DNA from: Emiliania huxleyi CCMP1516
Lineage: Eukaryota > Haptophyta > Isochrysidales > Noelaerhabdaceae
Direction of reading: 5' to 3'
DNA length: 64,000 nt
Assembly: GCF_000372725.1 (NCBI RefSeq)
Contig: NW_005201392.1
Coordinates: 925,620-989,619, forward strand
Shown here: piece by piece, positions 1 through 10,200 of the stretch
How positions within the stretch are numbered: position 1 is the stretch's first letter
Layout of the letters: each line of letters begins with the position of its first letter
Notes under the pieces: model-generated
Told to the model about the DNA's origin: nothing
The model's input: only the letters and a program-made list of their open reading frames with translations
The model's database searches: none
Position numbers and translations under genes: made by a program

Positions 1-1
1 C

Positions 2-115
2 CATCAGTACAAACGAGGCGTCAAGGACGGCAACTACAGCGCACTGCGCCCAATGCCATTGCTCACGGCAAAGGACTATGCGCGCCTGAGGCACAAGTGG
101 GATCGGGCAGGGTAG
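2..115 (+). CDS. 3' end of an unidentified gene
   Basis: The frame starting at base 2 is open to a TAG at 113-115 and encodes 37 residues ending KWDRAG. The composition (basic and aromatic residues, MPLLTAKDYARLRHKW) looks like genuine coding sequence, but too little is present to name a family. The gene enters from the left edge. The stop is followed within 60 bp by a GT microsatellite, so this is a C-terminal exon plus the start of its 3' UTR. Confidence 0.5.
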   Translation, partial: HQYKRGVKDGNYSALRPMPLLTAKDYARLRHKWDRAG

Positions 116-164
116 AGTTGTGCGGCGGTGTGCACCCGCCCTCTTTCTCCGGTTCGATTTCAAG

Positions 165-165
<1 letters not shown>

Positions 166-223
<58 letters not shown>
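166..223. repeat. (GT)n microsatellite
   Basis: About 29 uninterrupted GT units just downstream of the stop at 115. Bases 224-639 hold nothing else I can support. Open frames through the GT tract encode only Cys-Val runs and are artefacts of the repeat. Confidence 0.95.
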
Positions 224-224
<1 letters not shown>

Positions 225-639
225 CGCGTGCTGTGTTTGTGTGGGTTTCTATTTGGCATTTCCATTTGGCTTGCGTTCAACATAGACAGCCCTTTTCCCC
301 TTTCCCCACACCGCGTCGTACTCTACAGCAGCAATTGAGAGAGAGAATCGTAACAGCTCAGGCTTTCCAGTTCAAAACATCAGAGGGTTTTTTGTTCCAG
401 CACCACCTTGAGCACAGCATGGTGACGGAGAGAGCGCGCACGCACAGGAGGACGTCCCGCTCGGGCACACTGATCACCACGAGGAACATGGGGGGAAAAT
501 GCACATTGCGTTTTCGGGCACGCGTCGCACAGGAGCCACTGATCGGCCAGCGATGCAGTGCACACCCCGAAGGAAAAGGGATGAAAAATTTGAGACTCGT
601 CCGAGCGCTCCGGCATGGCATCGTGCGCTAGAGCCAAGG

Positions 640-1218
640 TCAGCGAAGCAGCGACGCGCAGACCGCCTCTCCCGCCGCCGTTGCAACCTCGTGAGCAGAG
701 ACCACTCTGCCATCAGACAATGTTGCGTGTGTTTTTGCGTTTTGGAGAAGAAAGACTTGCACGCACGCCGCGTGGCCCTGGTGAGCAGCGACGAGAAGCG
801 GCGTGACTCCTTCATGCGTGCTCAGCTCGACCGATGATGGGCACGCAGCCACCAAGACTAGGACGCAGTCCACATGGCCATTTTGCGCTGCAAGATACAG
901 CGGGGTGTATCCTCTCCCCACTTTGAGATCTGCCCTTGCACCGGACCGAATCAGTGCCTCGACACATCCCACATGCCCAAATCGTGCTGCGACAGCAAGC
1001 GGCGTCACCGGATGGTTGCAGCACTCGAGCATTGATGCTTGATCGGGGCGTGCTCCACGGTCCAATGCCGCAAGAATGCCACGCCTGTCTCCCATACTCG
1101 CCGCCTCAACGAGGATCCGCTGAGGGTCATCAACGACGATCGAGTTCAGCGCATCCACGAGCGAGCCCATGTGGGCAGTTTCGATGCGTCTTTGAGCTGC
1201 AGCTATGTGCAACTCCAT
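640..1218 (-). CDS. Ankyrin-repeat protein
   Basis: A single-exon frame of 192 codons begins at the ATG at 1218-1216, which has a good vertebrate-type context (GCCGCC before ATGG). At least three ankyrin units are visible: TPLAVAARFGHVGCVEALI, TPLYLAAQNGHVDCVLVLV and TPLLVAAHQGHAACVQVFL, each with the TPL-AA-GH signature and a short loop. A more degenerate unit precedes them (ILVEAASMGDRRGILAALD). Ankyrin repeats mediate protein-protein contacts; no catalytic domain is attached, so the partner is unknown. Short single-exon ankyrin proteins are common as expanded families in protists. The frame is open upstream of the ATG for 13 more codons but without another ATG. It is convergent with the gene ending at 115. 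Confidence 0.8.
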   Translation of the reverse strand: MELHIAAAQRRIETAHMGSLVDALNSIVVDDPQRILVEAASMGDRRGILAALDRGARPDQASMLECCNHPVTPLAVAARFGHVGCVEALIRSGARADLKVGRGYTPLYLAAQNGHVDCVLVLVAACPSSVELSTHEGVTPLLVAAHQGHAACVQVFLLQNAKTHATLSDGRVVSAHEVATAAGEAVCASLLR

Positions 1219-1388
1219 GGCGGTCGGCAGTCGGCAAGTTTCGTCCTTGATGCCCAAGAACGTAAATCATCAGCGAGATCTCGTGGCTAGGGATCCTTTC
1301 CCGGGAGTGAACCAGCGCGAGTGACTAGCCGAGAGGAGAAGAAACGCGCCCACATTTAACGAGATACCCGAGGGAGAGACTGTTCTTC

Positions 1389-1440
1389 ACCTTGAGCACT
1401 TGAGCACTGGATAGGGTCGATTCCGCATGGTACGGGACCC
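1389..1440. repeat. Dispersed repeat R4, forward copy
   Basis: The stretch containing TTGAGCACTGGATAGGGTCG followed by ATTCCGC and a GTACGGGACCC block recurs in reverse complement at 25779-25829. The two copies differ at a few positions. The surrounding 1219-1639 has no gene that I can support; it holds this repeat and the R1 repeat. Confidence 0.65.
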
Positions 1441-1480
1441 CTCGATCGTCTCCTACATACATACATAGAGAGTACGTACA

Positions 1481-1547
1481 TTAAAATCCCTGTGTGGAGG
1501 CGGCGTGCCGTCCTCCCATCCCTCCCTTGGTTGTCTGTTTTCTTTCT
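1481..1547. repeat. Dispersed repeat R1, copy 1
   Basis: Begins TTAAAATCCCTGTGTGG, passes through a GGCGGCGTGCCGTCCTCCC block and ends in a T/C-rich TTTCTTTC tail. Further copies lie at 45293-45369 and 45428-45502 (same strand), 59679-59752 and 35007-35050 (reverse complement, the last partial). A simple-sequence tail at one end and occurrence in both orientations suggest a short retroposed element or MITE, but I see no coding capacity. Confidence 0.75.
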
Positions 1548-1639
1548 GAGAGAGTACGTACCCGAGGGTCTATCTATCTAGGTTGGGCGTTATTTGAGCG
1601 CGTATACTTGTGACAGGGTCTGTGTACGGTAGTCGTTAC

Positions 1640-3586
1640 TGTGAGTGATTGGCGCTGTGGGCCGCCATCTACTACTCCTGCTCCGCCAAGTTCGACTTCA
1701 TCCTTCGGCACCTCCCTCCCGACAAGACGGTGTCCCACGCTCGCGTCGTCGACGCTGCGCTCACCCGTGCCGCTGAGGCGTGCGGCTACGAGGGCGTGCT
1801 CGGCGACGCCATCACCGCGCGGCGGGCTCGCCTGCCTGCGCGGATGCGCGGCCTCGGCCTGCGCTCGCTCGAGGAGGTGGCGCCGGCTGCGTTCTGCGCC
1901 TGCTTTGTCGAGGCGGCCGAGAGGTTCCTCGACAGGTCGACGCCCGGCGGCGGCAGAGAGCGCGGCTTCTTCCAGATGCTCGCTCCGCTCTTCGGCCACG
2001 GCGCCTTCGAGTTGCCGTACCCGAACAGCCCTCGCCTCTCGCGCTTCCTCTCGGGCTGCACCACCAACGTCAACCCGCTCGGCGCGCAGCTGGGGCAGCT
2101 GACGCCGACGGGCGAGTCCTTCAAGAAGGCGTGGGAGGGCATGCAGCGAGAGGTCCGCGGCGAGGGCGTGGCGGGACCTCTCGATGTCCGGGCTCCCGAG
2201 GCTGGCAACGGGCGGGCCGGCAGCGCTGGGCTACAGCGGCAGCTGACGCAGCAGCGGGAGCAGGTCAAGCGCAACCAGCTCAGCCGCAGCATCCTCGGGC
2301 TGCCGCACGGCGACACGCGGCGGGAGGCGTGGCTGGCCGTCGACTCGTTCTCGTCCGCGTGGGTGAGCTCATGGCCCTCGGCTCAGAACCGGTGCGAGGC
2401 GCGCGAGTTCCGCGAGATCTTCTGCACCTACATCGGCCGGGAGAGCCCAGCCGTGCGCGCGCTCGTGGGCAAGAGCATCGCCTGCTCCGGCCGCGGCCCT
2501 CCTCGAGTCTGCGATGCCTTTGGCGTCCAGCTGGGCTTGGCGACGCTCAACGACCGCGCCCACGGCAACTGCCACGACGACATCTTCTCACGCGTGATCG
2601 GTGATGCGCTGCACGCGGGGCTGCGCGGCAAGGAGGAACCGCGCGAGATCTTCAGCGCCGTCATCCCGCCTGTCACACTCAACGGCACCGCTGGCACGCG
2701 CGGCAAGAACGGCATCGTGCCGGATGGGCGCCTGCACTGCAAGCTGCGCGAGTCCCGCACGGCGCGCTGCACGGGCACACGAGGCCAGGCGCATCCGTCT
2801 GTCCGGTGGCGCGGCACGACAGTGCAGCGCGGGCCCGAGCAGCCGCCGGCGGAGCACCTCCTCGAGGGCAAGACCATCCACCGCGGCGGGCCTCACTACA
2901 TGAGCGCTCGGGCGCGCGACGATGGCCAGGGCGGCGCTGTCGCCGACAGGGCGAACCTTGTCCAGCGCGACTACGAGGCGCGGGCGGCGGCGCTCGATGC
3001 CAAGCCGCAAGTGCAGGCATGGAACAACGGCTCGAGGGACGCCGTTTCCTCCGTGCTGCGCTCGTTTGGCACCGTGCGCAGCCTCGTTGTCGGGGCCTAC
3101 GCGGAGGCGTCGGACGACCTGCACCAGCTGTTCGACTGTGTGGTGGAGTCGGCATCCAAGCAGCACTGGAGGCGGATCGGCGCGCGTAGCGCGAAGGAGG
3201 CGCGGTCCTACTTCGCTACGACGCTGCGGCGGGCGTGGGGCGTGCACTTTGCGCGCGAGTTCGCGCGGCACCGCATCCGACGCGTGGTGTTCGTGGGGGC
3301 CCCGCGGCGACAGCCGGGCAGGCGGCGCGTGGGCGGGCGGCCCGCCCGGCCGTCGGTGAGCACCGGACGCGAGGGTCGGTCGGCTCTTAACTAGCTGTAT
3401 ATAGTCGCGATCTGCCGGCGTGCGTATGAGCTCACTAGCTAGAGCTCACACTAGAGGCCGTCATCGCATTCGCCTTCCTGGGACCCAGCGCTGACTTCTG
3501 ACTGTCGTTGCTGTCTCTCCCCCTTCTCGACTGTCTGTGCTTGTGCGTCTTGGGTCCGGAGTTGTGCGTTTATGTGAGTGATTGGC
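1640..3586 (+). mobile_element. 5'-truncated LINE with target-site duplication
   Basis: A 14-bp perfect direct repeat, TGTGAGTGATTGGC, stands at 1640-1653 and 3573-3586 and brackets 1,919 bp of retrotransposon sequence. That is the expected footprint of target-primed insertion. The coding frame begins abruptly inside a reverse-transcriptase C-terminal region immediately after the left repeat, so the element lost its 5' part on insertion, the usual fate of LINE copies. The 3' end has no poly(A) tail; bases 3395-3572 are the untranslated 3' end. Confidence 0.75.
1655..3394 (+). pseudogene. LINE ORF2 C-terminus with restriction-like endonuclease
   Basis: About 580 codons are open to the TAG at 3392-3394, with no initiating ATG of their own. 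The first 100 residues (KFDFILRHLPP, RLPARMRGLGLRSLEEVAPAA) match the thumb/post-RT region I know from algal non-LTR elements. The last third carries a PD-(D/E)XK arrangement: IVPDG near 2715, then the ExK of LLEGKTIH at 2863-2871, followed by the conserved FGTVRSLVVGAYAEAS segment. A C-terminal restriction-like endonuclease is a feature of R2/NeSL-type LINEs, so I place it there. The remaining frame has no internal stop, so the insertion is probably recent. Family assignment is from recall, not a search. Confidence 0.65.
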
Positions 3587-3592
3587 TTGAGG

Positions 3593-3645
3593 GGAGCACT
3601 TGGAGCACTTGGAGTGCAGTCAGTAACCGCTCATCCAGGGCGGGA
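3593..3645. repeat. Dispersed repeat R3, copy 1
   Basis: Contains GAGCACTTGGAGCACTTGG then AGTGCAGTC and a TCATCCAGGGC block. It directly abuts the right target-site duplication of the LINE. Other copies: about 25500-25575 (diverged), 31963-32040 and 34881-34962, the last two ending in GGGAGCTAAGAAGCGCACCC. Confidence 0.7.
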
Positions 3646-3804
3646 ACCTAGTGTAGACGAACACGCGGGGAGCGGCAAGCTGGGCAGGCGCCTTCGCCGC
3701 CCCGCGCCAGCGCGTCTCGCCAGCACAGCTGGCACGAGCCCGCCCGCCCACGTCGTGCCCCACCACCCGAGCCCCCCCCTTCCCGCGCCTGCACCAGGAC
3801 CACG

Positions 3805-4293
3805 ATGCCGCATTACGACTCGCCCGCCTCTCCGGCCGACACGCCTGTGCAGACCGGCGACTACGTCAGCATCCACTGGGACGACCTCACCGTCGAAGGC
3901 ACCTCAGTCAAGTGCCCGCCGCACACGGCGCGTGCCAACTCCTCGCCACCTCCCATCCTTCCCGCATCCGCCTCTCCCCGTCCGTCCCGCCTCACCGTGC
4001 CGCCGCATATGGCTGGCGTCCACCGCCGCCCCCCCTCTCTCGCCGCGCGCGCCACCGCCCGCCGCAAGCCGCCCTCAGGTGCCGGCCAAGGTGACCTCGG
4101 TCTCCACAGAGGGCTTCACCGCCGAGATGCTCTTCTTCCAGCCGCCGTCGAGTCTTGTCCCACGCGATTTTGACTATCTCTTTGACGACCCGGACTGGGA
4201 GCGGCTGGAGATTGGCGAGATGAGCGAGCGGCAGCGCCTCAAGTGCGTGCCGCTCCCGGCAGCGGTTCCCACTCTCCTTCCCCTCCACGCACT

Positions 4294-4325
<32 letters not shown>

Positions 4326-5493
4326 TGCACACTGCACACGCACAGACACAGCGCTGCCTTGGTTTGACCGCCTGCTGCCTCGCTCCGGGCCCAACCGGCT
4401 CGCGCCACCCGACACGCCGACGACACGGGCCGACGACACGTCGGCTGACACGCCCACCGACGCGTGCGCAGGTACCTCTTCGACGAGCTCAAGCGTTTTG
4501 CCGTCCTTGTCAACCAGCAGCTGGCGCCGACGAACCTCGACCGCATCGTGTCGGGTGACTTCTGAGCGCCTCCCGAGACGCCCCCCCCCCCGCCGCCGCC
4601 GCCGCTACACCGGCGATGTCACCCGTGATGCCTCACCCGCCTGCGAGAGGGAAGCTGTACCGTGTTTGACCCGCCGGTCGGCCGCCCTCCTCGGTAGGCA
4701 AGCTCGAGACGCGCGGCGGGCTCGTCGAGCTGCAGCTCTGCTGCGCCAGACAGGGCCGCAACGGCATCTGCGCGCGGCCGGTCCGCTTCACGGCCGGCGG
4801 CGTCGAGCGGACGGCGGCGACGTTGGGAAAGGTGCAAGAGTACCTGGACGAGCTCGCCGCCGCCGAGCCGTCCGGTGAGGGCAGCCGCAAGGTGAAGCGC
4901 AGTGGATCCGGCTCGGGCAAGTCCCCGTCCTCGAAGCGTGCGAAGGGCGTCTCGCCGCCGCCCGAGGACGACGACGACGAGGACGAGGAGGAGGGCGACG
5001 AGGACGAGGAGGAGGGCGACGACGAGGCGGAGGAGGAGGGCGAGGGGGAGGAGGAGGGCGAGGAGGAGGATCCCCTCTCCTGGCTCGAGCCCCTCGGGCC
5101 CCGCCCCCTCAAGGCGATGTGCAAGGCGTTGGGCTGCTCCCTACTGCGGCTTCGCCCAAGGCGCCCTTCCCCTCAACCTTCTCGAGCCTTCCCGCAGGCG
5201 ATGGGCCTCTCCTACTACGGCTTCGCCGAAGACGCGAGCGCGATCGCCGAGCTTCTCCGCGACCGGGGCGGCCCCCACCATGCGGCGCTGCGTGAGGCTT
5301 GCCGGGCGGCTGGCTTGCGCGTGGGCGGCAAGGCTGCGGAGCTGGCGGCGAGGCTGAAGGAGTCTATCGGCTTGGGCGGCGAAGGGGAGGAGGAGGAGGA
5401 GGAGGAGGAGGAGGAGGAGGAGGAGGAGGAGGAGGAGGAGGAGGGGGAGGGGGAGGGGGAGGCGGACGAGGGGGCGGGCGAGGGCGAGGGGGA

Positions 5494-5525
<32 letters not shown>

Positions 5526-6868
5526 CGGCGGCGGCGAGGAGGGCCAGCAAGCCGGGCCGGCTGCGCCACGCGCCCGACCGGCTCAAGGCCACCGCGGACC
5601 CGCGCCCTCTCCCGCGCGCGGACCAGCGGCGGCAGCCGCGAGGGGTGGAGTGCGGCGCGGCAGCCGAGGAGGCGGCGGGGGAGGAGCCCCCCCCCCCCCC
5701 CCAGCCGCGCACAGTAACGAGCCGGTGACGCGTGTCACGATTGCTGTAGGAGGCGCTCGAGGCGGACTCGCGACCAATCTCGCAGCGCAAGCGGCCGCGC
5801 TCCGCGGCGCTCGGCGCCGACCAGCTCGCGCGCGAGCCTCGAGCGTCCCCGCGTCTCGCTGCGGGTCACGGAGAAGATTCGGCGGTGGCAGCGCCGCCGC
5901 TCTCGGCGCCGCGCAGCGGCCACGCCTCGTCTGCACACCGCCTCCTGAGCAGACCACGTGGCCGCGCCCCGGCGGGCAAGGTCTGGTGTATGGAGGCAGG
6001 CGAGTACATCGACGAGACGGAGGCGGCAGCGGAGAAGGGGGCGGCGGCAGAGGAGGCGGTGGCAGAGGAGGCGGCGGCAGAGGAGGCGGCGGCAGAGGAG
6101 GCGGAGGCAGAGGAGGCGGAGGCTGTGGCGGAGGCTGCGGCGGGAGAGTCTTCGGTCCAGGCGGCGGTTGAAGCGGCAGTGGAGGAGGCAGTGGAGGAGG
6201 CGGCGGAAGTGGAGATGACGGAGACCGAAGCGGAGGCGGAGGCGGTTGCAGAGGCAGCGATGGCGGAGGAGCCGGCAGCGTCGGAGGTGGAGACGGCGTC
6301 TGCTGCATCGCGGCCGCCGACGCCGCGGACCGAGGGCGGCACGAATGCCCCGCGCACCAGCACGGCTTTCGCGGACATCACCTCCGAGACGATCGTCGCG
6401 CAGAGGCGCTTGGTGGCGCAGGCGCGGCTGACCCTCGAAGCTGACCTGAGGATGCTCGAGCGCTCGCCTCCGGTGTACCGCCCGCCCTCGAAGGACGTGT
6501 TTGCGGACAGCTTCGACTACGCGGGCGAGCAGGCGACGTCCTTTCGGCAGCACGTGGAAGAGGCAAAGCGGTTCCTCGAGGACCTCGAGGCGGCGCGCGA
6601 GCAAGCCAACAAGAGCCGCTCGAGCGCCAACGCGGCGCAGGCCGTCCTCGATCAGTTGCAGCAGGCCAAGGCCCACCAGGACCAGCGCCAGGCCAAGGAG
6701 GAGGAGGCGCGAACCACCTTCGCCACTCTGGCCGCGGCGAACGCCAAGGGCGACTACAGCGGCGCGCACAGCGCCGCGGTGGCGTACGCGGCGCTCGCCG
6801 AGGAGGTGAAGAACCTCAAGGACAACGAGTACGCCGCCAAGGAGCGCATCCTCGCGCGGGCGGTTTGA
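3805..6868 (+). CDS. SAP-domain, acidic, coiled-coil protein (five exons)
   Basis: Model join(3805-3906, 4079-4242, 4472-4554, 4698-5644, 5750-6868); all four junctions keep phase and give 804 residues. The N-terminal 120 residues (GDYVSIHWDDLTVEG, LFFQPPSSLVPRDFDYLF) are of no family I recognise. A glutamate/aspartate-rich linker follows, then a SAP-like helix pair (HAALREACRAAGLRVGGKAAELAARLK) typical of DNA/chromatin binding, then a run of about 20 Glu encoded by GAG repeats at 5385-5450. The C-terminus is Ala/Glu-rich and ends in a predicted coiled coil (residues about 640-800). A nuclear scaffold or chromatin role is plausible inference only. The last intron donor (GTGGAG at 5645) is the least certain. 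Intron 2 contains a (CA)n run at 4296-4325. Bases 5114-5197 repeat a GCGATG motif at both ends and might be an 84-nt in-frame GC-AG intron. Confidence 0.7.
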
Positions 6869-7251
6869 CGCCAGCGACGCATCGCCCCTCTTTGCGATCC
6901 TTTCGGATGGGAGGGCGATTACTTGTCGCAACCAGGGAACGCAGCTCTGGCTGTCAGTCTGTCAGTCTGTCAGGTGGCGCAACTGGTCGCATGGCAGTCG
7001 CACACGTTACAGCGCGGCGCACAGCGGCAATATGGAGTCTGGCTTGAGCCTTGCGCAGCTAGAAGTAAGTTTGCAGCAGCTTGTGAGTTGTGTCTTGAGA
7101 GTCTTTTGCGTTGGCCGTGTGGGGATCTCGCATGTGTGAGAAGGCAGAGAAGGGAAAAGACGGGACAGCGGTGTGCTTATTCACGAAACATATGTATAGA
7201 AAAATGTACAAGTTTACAACTTTATCTTGGATTTTATGGATTATGGTCGTT
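6869..7251. other. Convergent intergenic spacer
   Basis: Space between the stop of the SAP gene and the stop of the kinesin on the other strand. It is locally AT-richer (7190-7250) as expected for 3' UTR and polyadenylation sequence of both genes. A small TCAGTCTG duplication occurs near 6955. No gene seen. Confidence 0.6.
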
Positions 7252-10200
7252 TTAGCCGTCGGGCATCTGCAGGGCGACGACTGCCGCAGCGACAAGCCTT
7301 CTCAGTGCCTGCACCTCTTGCGAAGCACGTTGCCGCCGCGCCTCGTCAACGGGCGGCTCGAGGTCATGGGAGACATGCGCGAGGAGGCGCGACACTTTGC
7401 ACTCGAGCAGCGACACGAGCACCGCGCGCTCGCGCTGCTGCGCCTCGCGCGCAGCCGCCGCCTTCTCGCGCTCGACGCGCAGTGCCTCGCCCTGGACCGC
7501 CGCGGCGTCGTGCGCCGCAGCGAGGCCCGCGCGCATGGTCTCCACCTCGTCTTCGGCGGAAGCGGCCGTCTCGCTCGCCGCCTGGAGCTGCCGCTGCGCC
7601 GCCTCTAGCTCCACCTCGAGCCTAGGACAGCGCGCAGCACCGCCGTCACACCTCGGACCATTATGCTGGGTGTCGAACGGCGCTCCCCGCGGAGACGCCT
7701 GCGAGACGTCTCGGAGATGCCCCCCCAGCCTTCCTGGGGCTCGGTCAGCTCGAGGGGCGTGCCAGTCGGCCCGACGGCCGCAAGCGAGCGGCGCGCCAGC
7801 GGCGTGGTGCCGGTGCCGCCGCCGGTGCCGCCGGTTCCGCTCGACCCGTCGCTCGAGTGGCGGTGCGCCGGTGCAAGAGCCGCCAGGCCGGTGCCGGCGC
7901 CACTCGACCCGTCGCTGGAGCAGCGCGAGAGGCTCCCGAGCGGCTTCGCCGCTGCCCCGTCGTCCGCCCCCTCTCTCGCGAGAAGGGGTGTTGCCGCCTC
8001 GGCCGCCGCCTCGGCCGCCGCCTCGGCCGCCGCCTCCCTCCTCTCCACCTGCAGCCGCTGCGTGTGGATCAGCTGCGCCGTCTTTCGGTCGAGTGCGTCC
8101 TCCAGCTCGGACAAGCGCCGCTGCCGCGCCGTCGCCTCCTCACGCAACCGCACGAGGGCGGCGTCCTAGGAGACGCACCCCATGGTTGATCAGGCTGCGG
8201 AGTAGGCCGAATTAGGGGAGGAGGGCCGGTGGCCAGTAGTGGGCGGGCGGGCGGGAGGGCGGGCGGGCGGGTGGGAGGGCGTTCGGGCGTGCGTGCGGGC
8301 GGGCGGGGGGCGGGGAGGGAGGTATCCCTCTCGGCGACGATGCGCTGCAGCTCTGCGACGGTCTCCGCCATCTCGTCGACCTGTAGTTGGCGAGATCAGC
8401 CGAGATCAGCCGAGATCAGCCGAAATTGGGGGTGTATAGCGCGCTACTGCCGCCGCTGCGCCCGAGATCACGCCGAGAGACATACGAGATCGCCCGAGAT
8501 CTCGACTCTCTCCTCTCGTCCACCTGCCCCGCAGCCTCCCCCTCGCCCTCAACCAACGCCTCGTGCTCATCCTCCATGCGCGCAATCTGCTCTGCCAGCA
8601 GCGCGTTTGCCGCCTTCTCCTGGAGTACTTCGCGCGAGCGCGCCTCGAGCTGCCGCAGCGCGCTCAGCCGCTCCGCCTCCGCACGTCGCCGCTCCGCCTC
8701 CGCTCGCTCCACTTGCGCCTCGGCGCGCTCTCGCTCCGCGAAAGCCTGCTGCCGCTCCGCCTCGGCCTGCACGAACCTGCAGACATGTCGTGGACATGTC
8801 GTGGACGCGGCCCGGGGCATGCGCACGTCGCCTCGGCCTGCACTAGGAACCTTCTAGGAACCTTCTAGGAACCTTCTAGGAACCTTCTACGACGCGGCCC
8901 GGGGCTGCGCATATCGCCTCGGCCTGCACGGACCTGCGCGAGTCGCCGACTGACTGCTCGCGCTCGACGAGCACCTAGAAGGTTCCAGAAGGTTCCTAGA
9001 ACTTCCTGAAGGCTCCTAGAAGGTTCCTAGAGAGGACCGGGCCGTGCAGCCCTCTGGGCTGATCTGGGCGGACCTCGGGTCATCTCGAGACGCGGCTGGA
9101 GGGAGGGAGAGAGTAGAGAGGGAGGGAGGGAGAGAGGGGGGAGCACCGCGCGCAGCCGCGTCAGCTCGACCTCCAGCGACTGGAGCTTGGTGCGCCTACG
9201 TGCGGAAGACGCCGGCCTCAGGGCGGGAGGACGGTCTCGTGCCGTGTCTTCAAACACACCGCGTGAGAACACACGGGCTACGAAGACAGTGGAGTGCGTG
9301 TCCTCTCGAGCGCTAGTCGGAGGACAAGAAGACGTCTTCCGCTTCTAGGGCCGCGAGCCGCAGCACGCATCTCCCCCATATCTCCCCCATATCTCCCCCA
9401 TATCTCTCCGCTTCTAGGGCGGTGCGCTGGTCGATCTGCTCGTTGATCCGCGCAGAGTTGTGGACGTGCCTCGCCCGCGACGCGAACTTGAGCGTGCTCA
9501 CCGTCTCGGCCATCGACGCGGCGGCGACGCACGCGATCATCGTCGTCTTGCAGTTCCCGCCGAGCGAGTCTGCCAGCAAGCGCGTCAGCTTCGAGTCGCG
9601 GTACGGCACGTGTCTCGCCTAGAAGGCCCCAGAAGGCTCCTAGAAGGTTCCTAGAAGCTTCGAGTCGCGGTACGGCACGTGTCTCGCCTAGAAGGCCCCA
9701 GAAGGCTCCTAGAAGGTTCCTAGAAGCTTCGAGTCGCGGTACGGCACGTGTCTCGCCTAGAAGGCCCCAGAAGGCTCCTAGAAGGTTCCTAGAAGCTTCG
9801 AGTCGCGGTACGGCACGTGTCTCGCCTAGAAGGCCCCAGAAGGCTCCTAGAAGGTTCCTAGAAGCTTCGAGTCGCGGTACGGCACGTGTCTCGCCGTTCC
9901 CGAGGTGAGAGCGGCGACGACATTTCCGAGCGCCGCGAGCGAGCCGTTGATGTACTTGCACTCCTCGAGCCGCTGCCCGGAGGCGCCCGAGACGCGGAGC
10001 CGCTCGGAGCCCGCGAGGTCGACCAGGTTGAGCTTGGACGAGCGGAAGACACTGCCCCGCGGGCAAGCCTCGCCGCCGCCGCTCGCCTCGCTCTGCTCAA
10101 ACGTCAAGCAAAACACGGCGTGCGAGCGCGAAGACGCGTCGTTCGCCGCGGTGGCGGCGGTGGCACGCGTCTCGGCGCCGCGCCGCAGCAGACCATCCAC

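Noticed and set aside
97-631. Several overlapping frames across the GT tract
   Set aside because: They encode only Cys-Val runs from the microsatellite and have no coding signature outside it.
5299-6308. Gly-rich, Pro-rich and Leu-rich frames around 5.3-6.3 kb
   Set aside because: They are other-frame shadows of the GAG/GCG-rich exons of the SAP/coiled-coil gene.
9278-10066. Minus-strand frame with four repeats of a 23-residue [17 protein letters not shown]-type unit
   Set aside because: It is a different frame through the 69-bp intron array; the kinesin frame explains the conserved segment.
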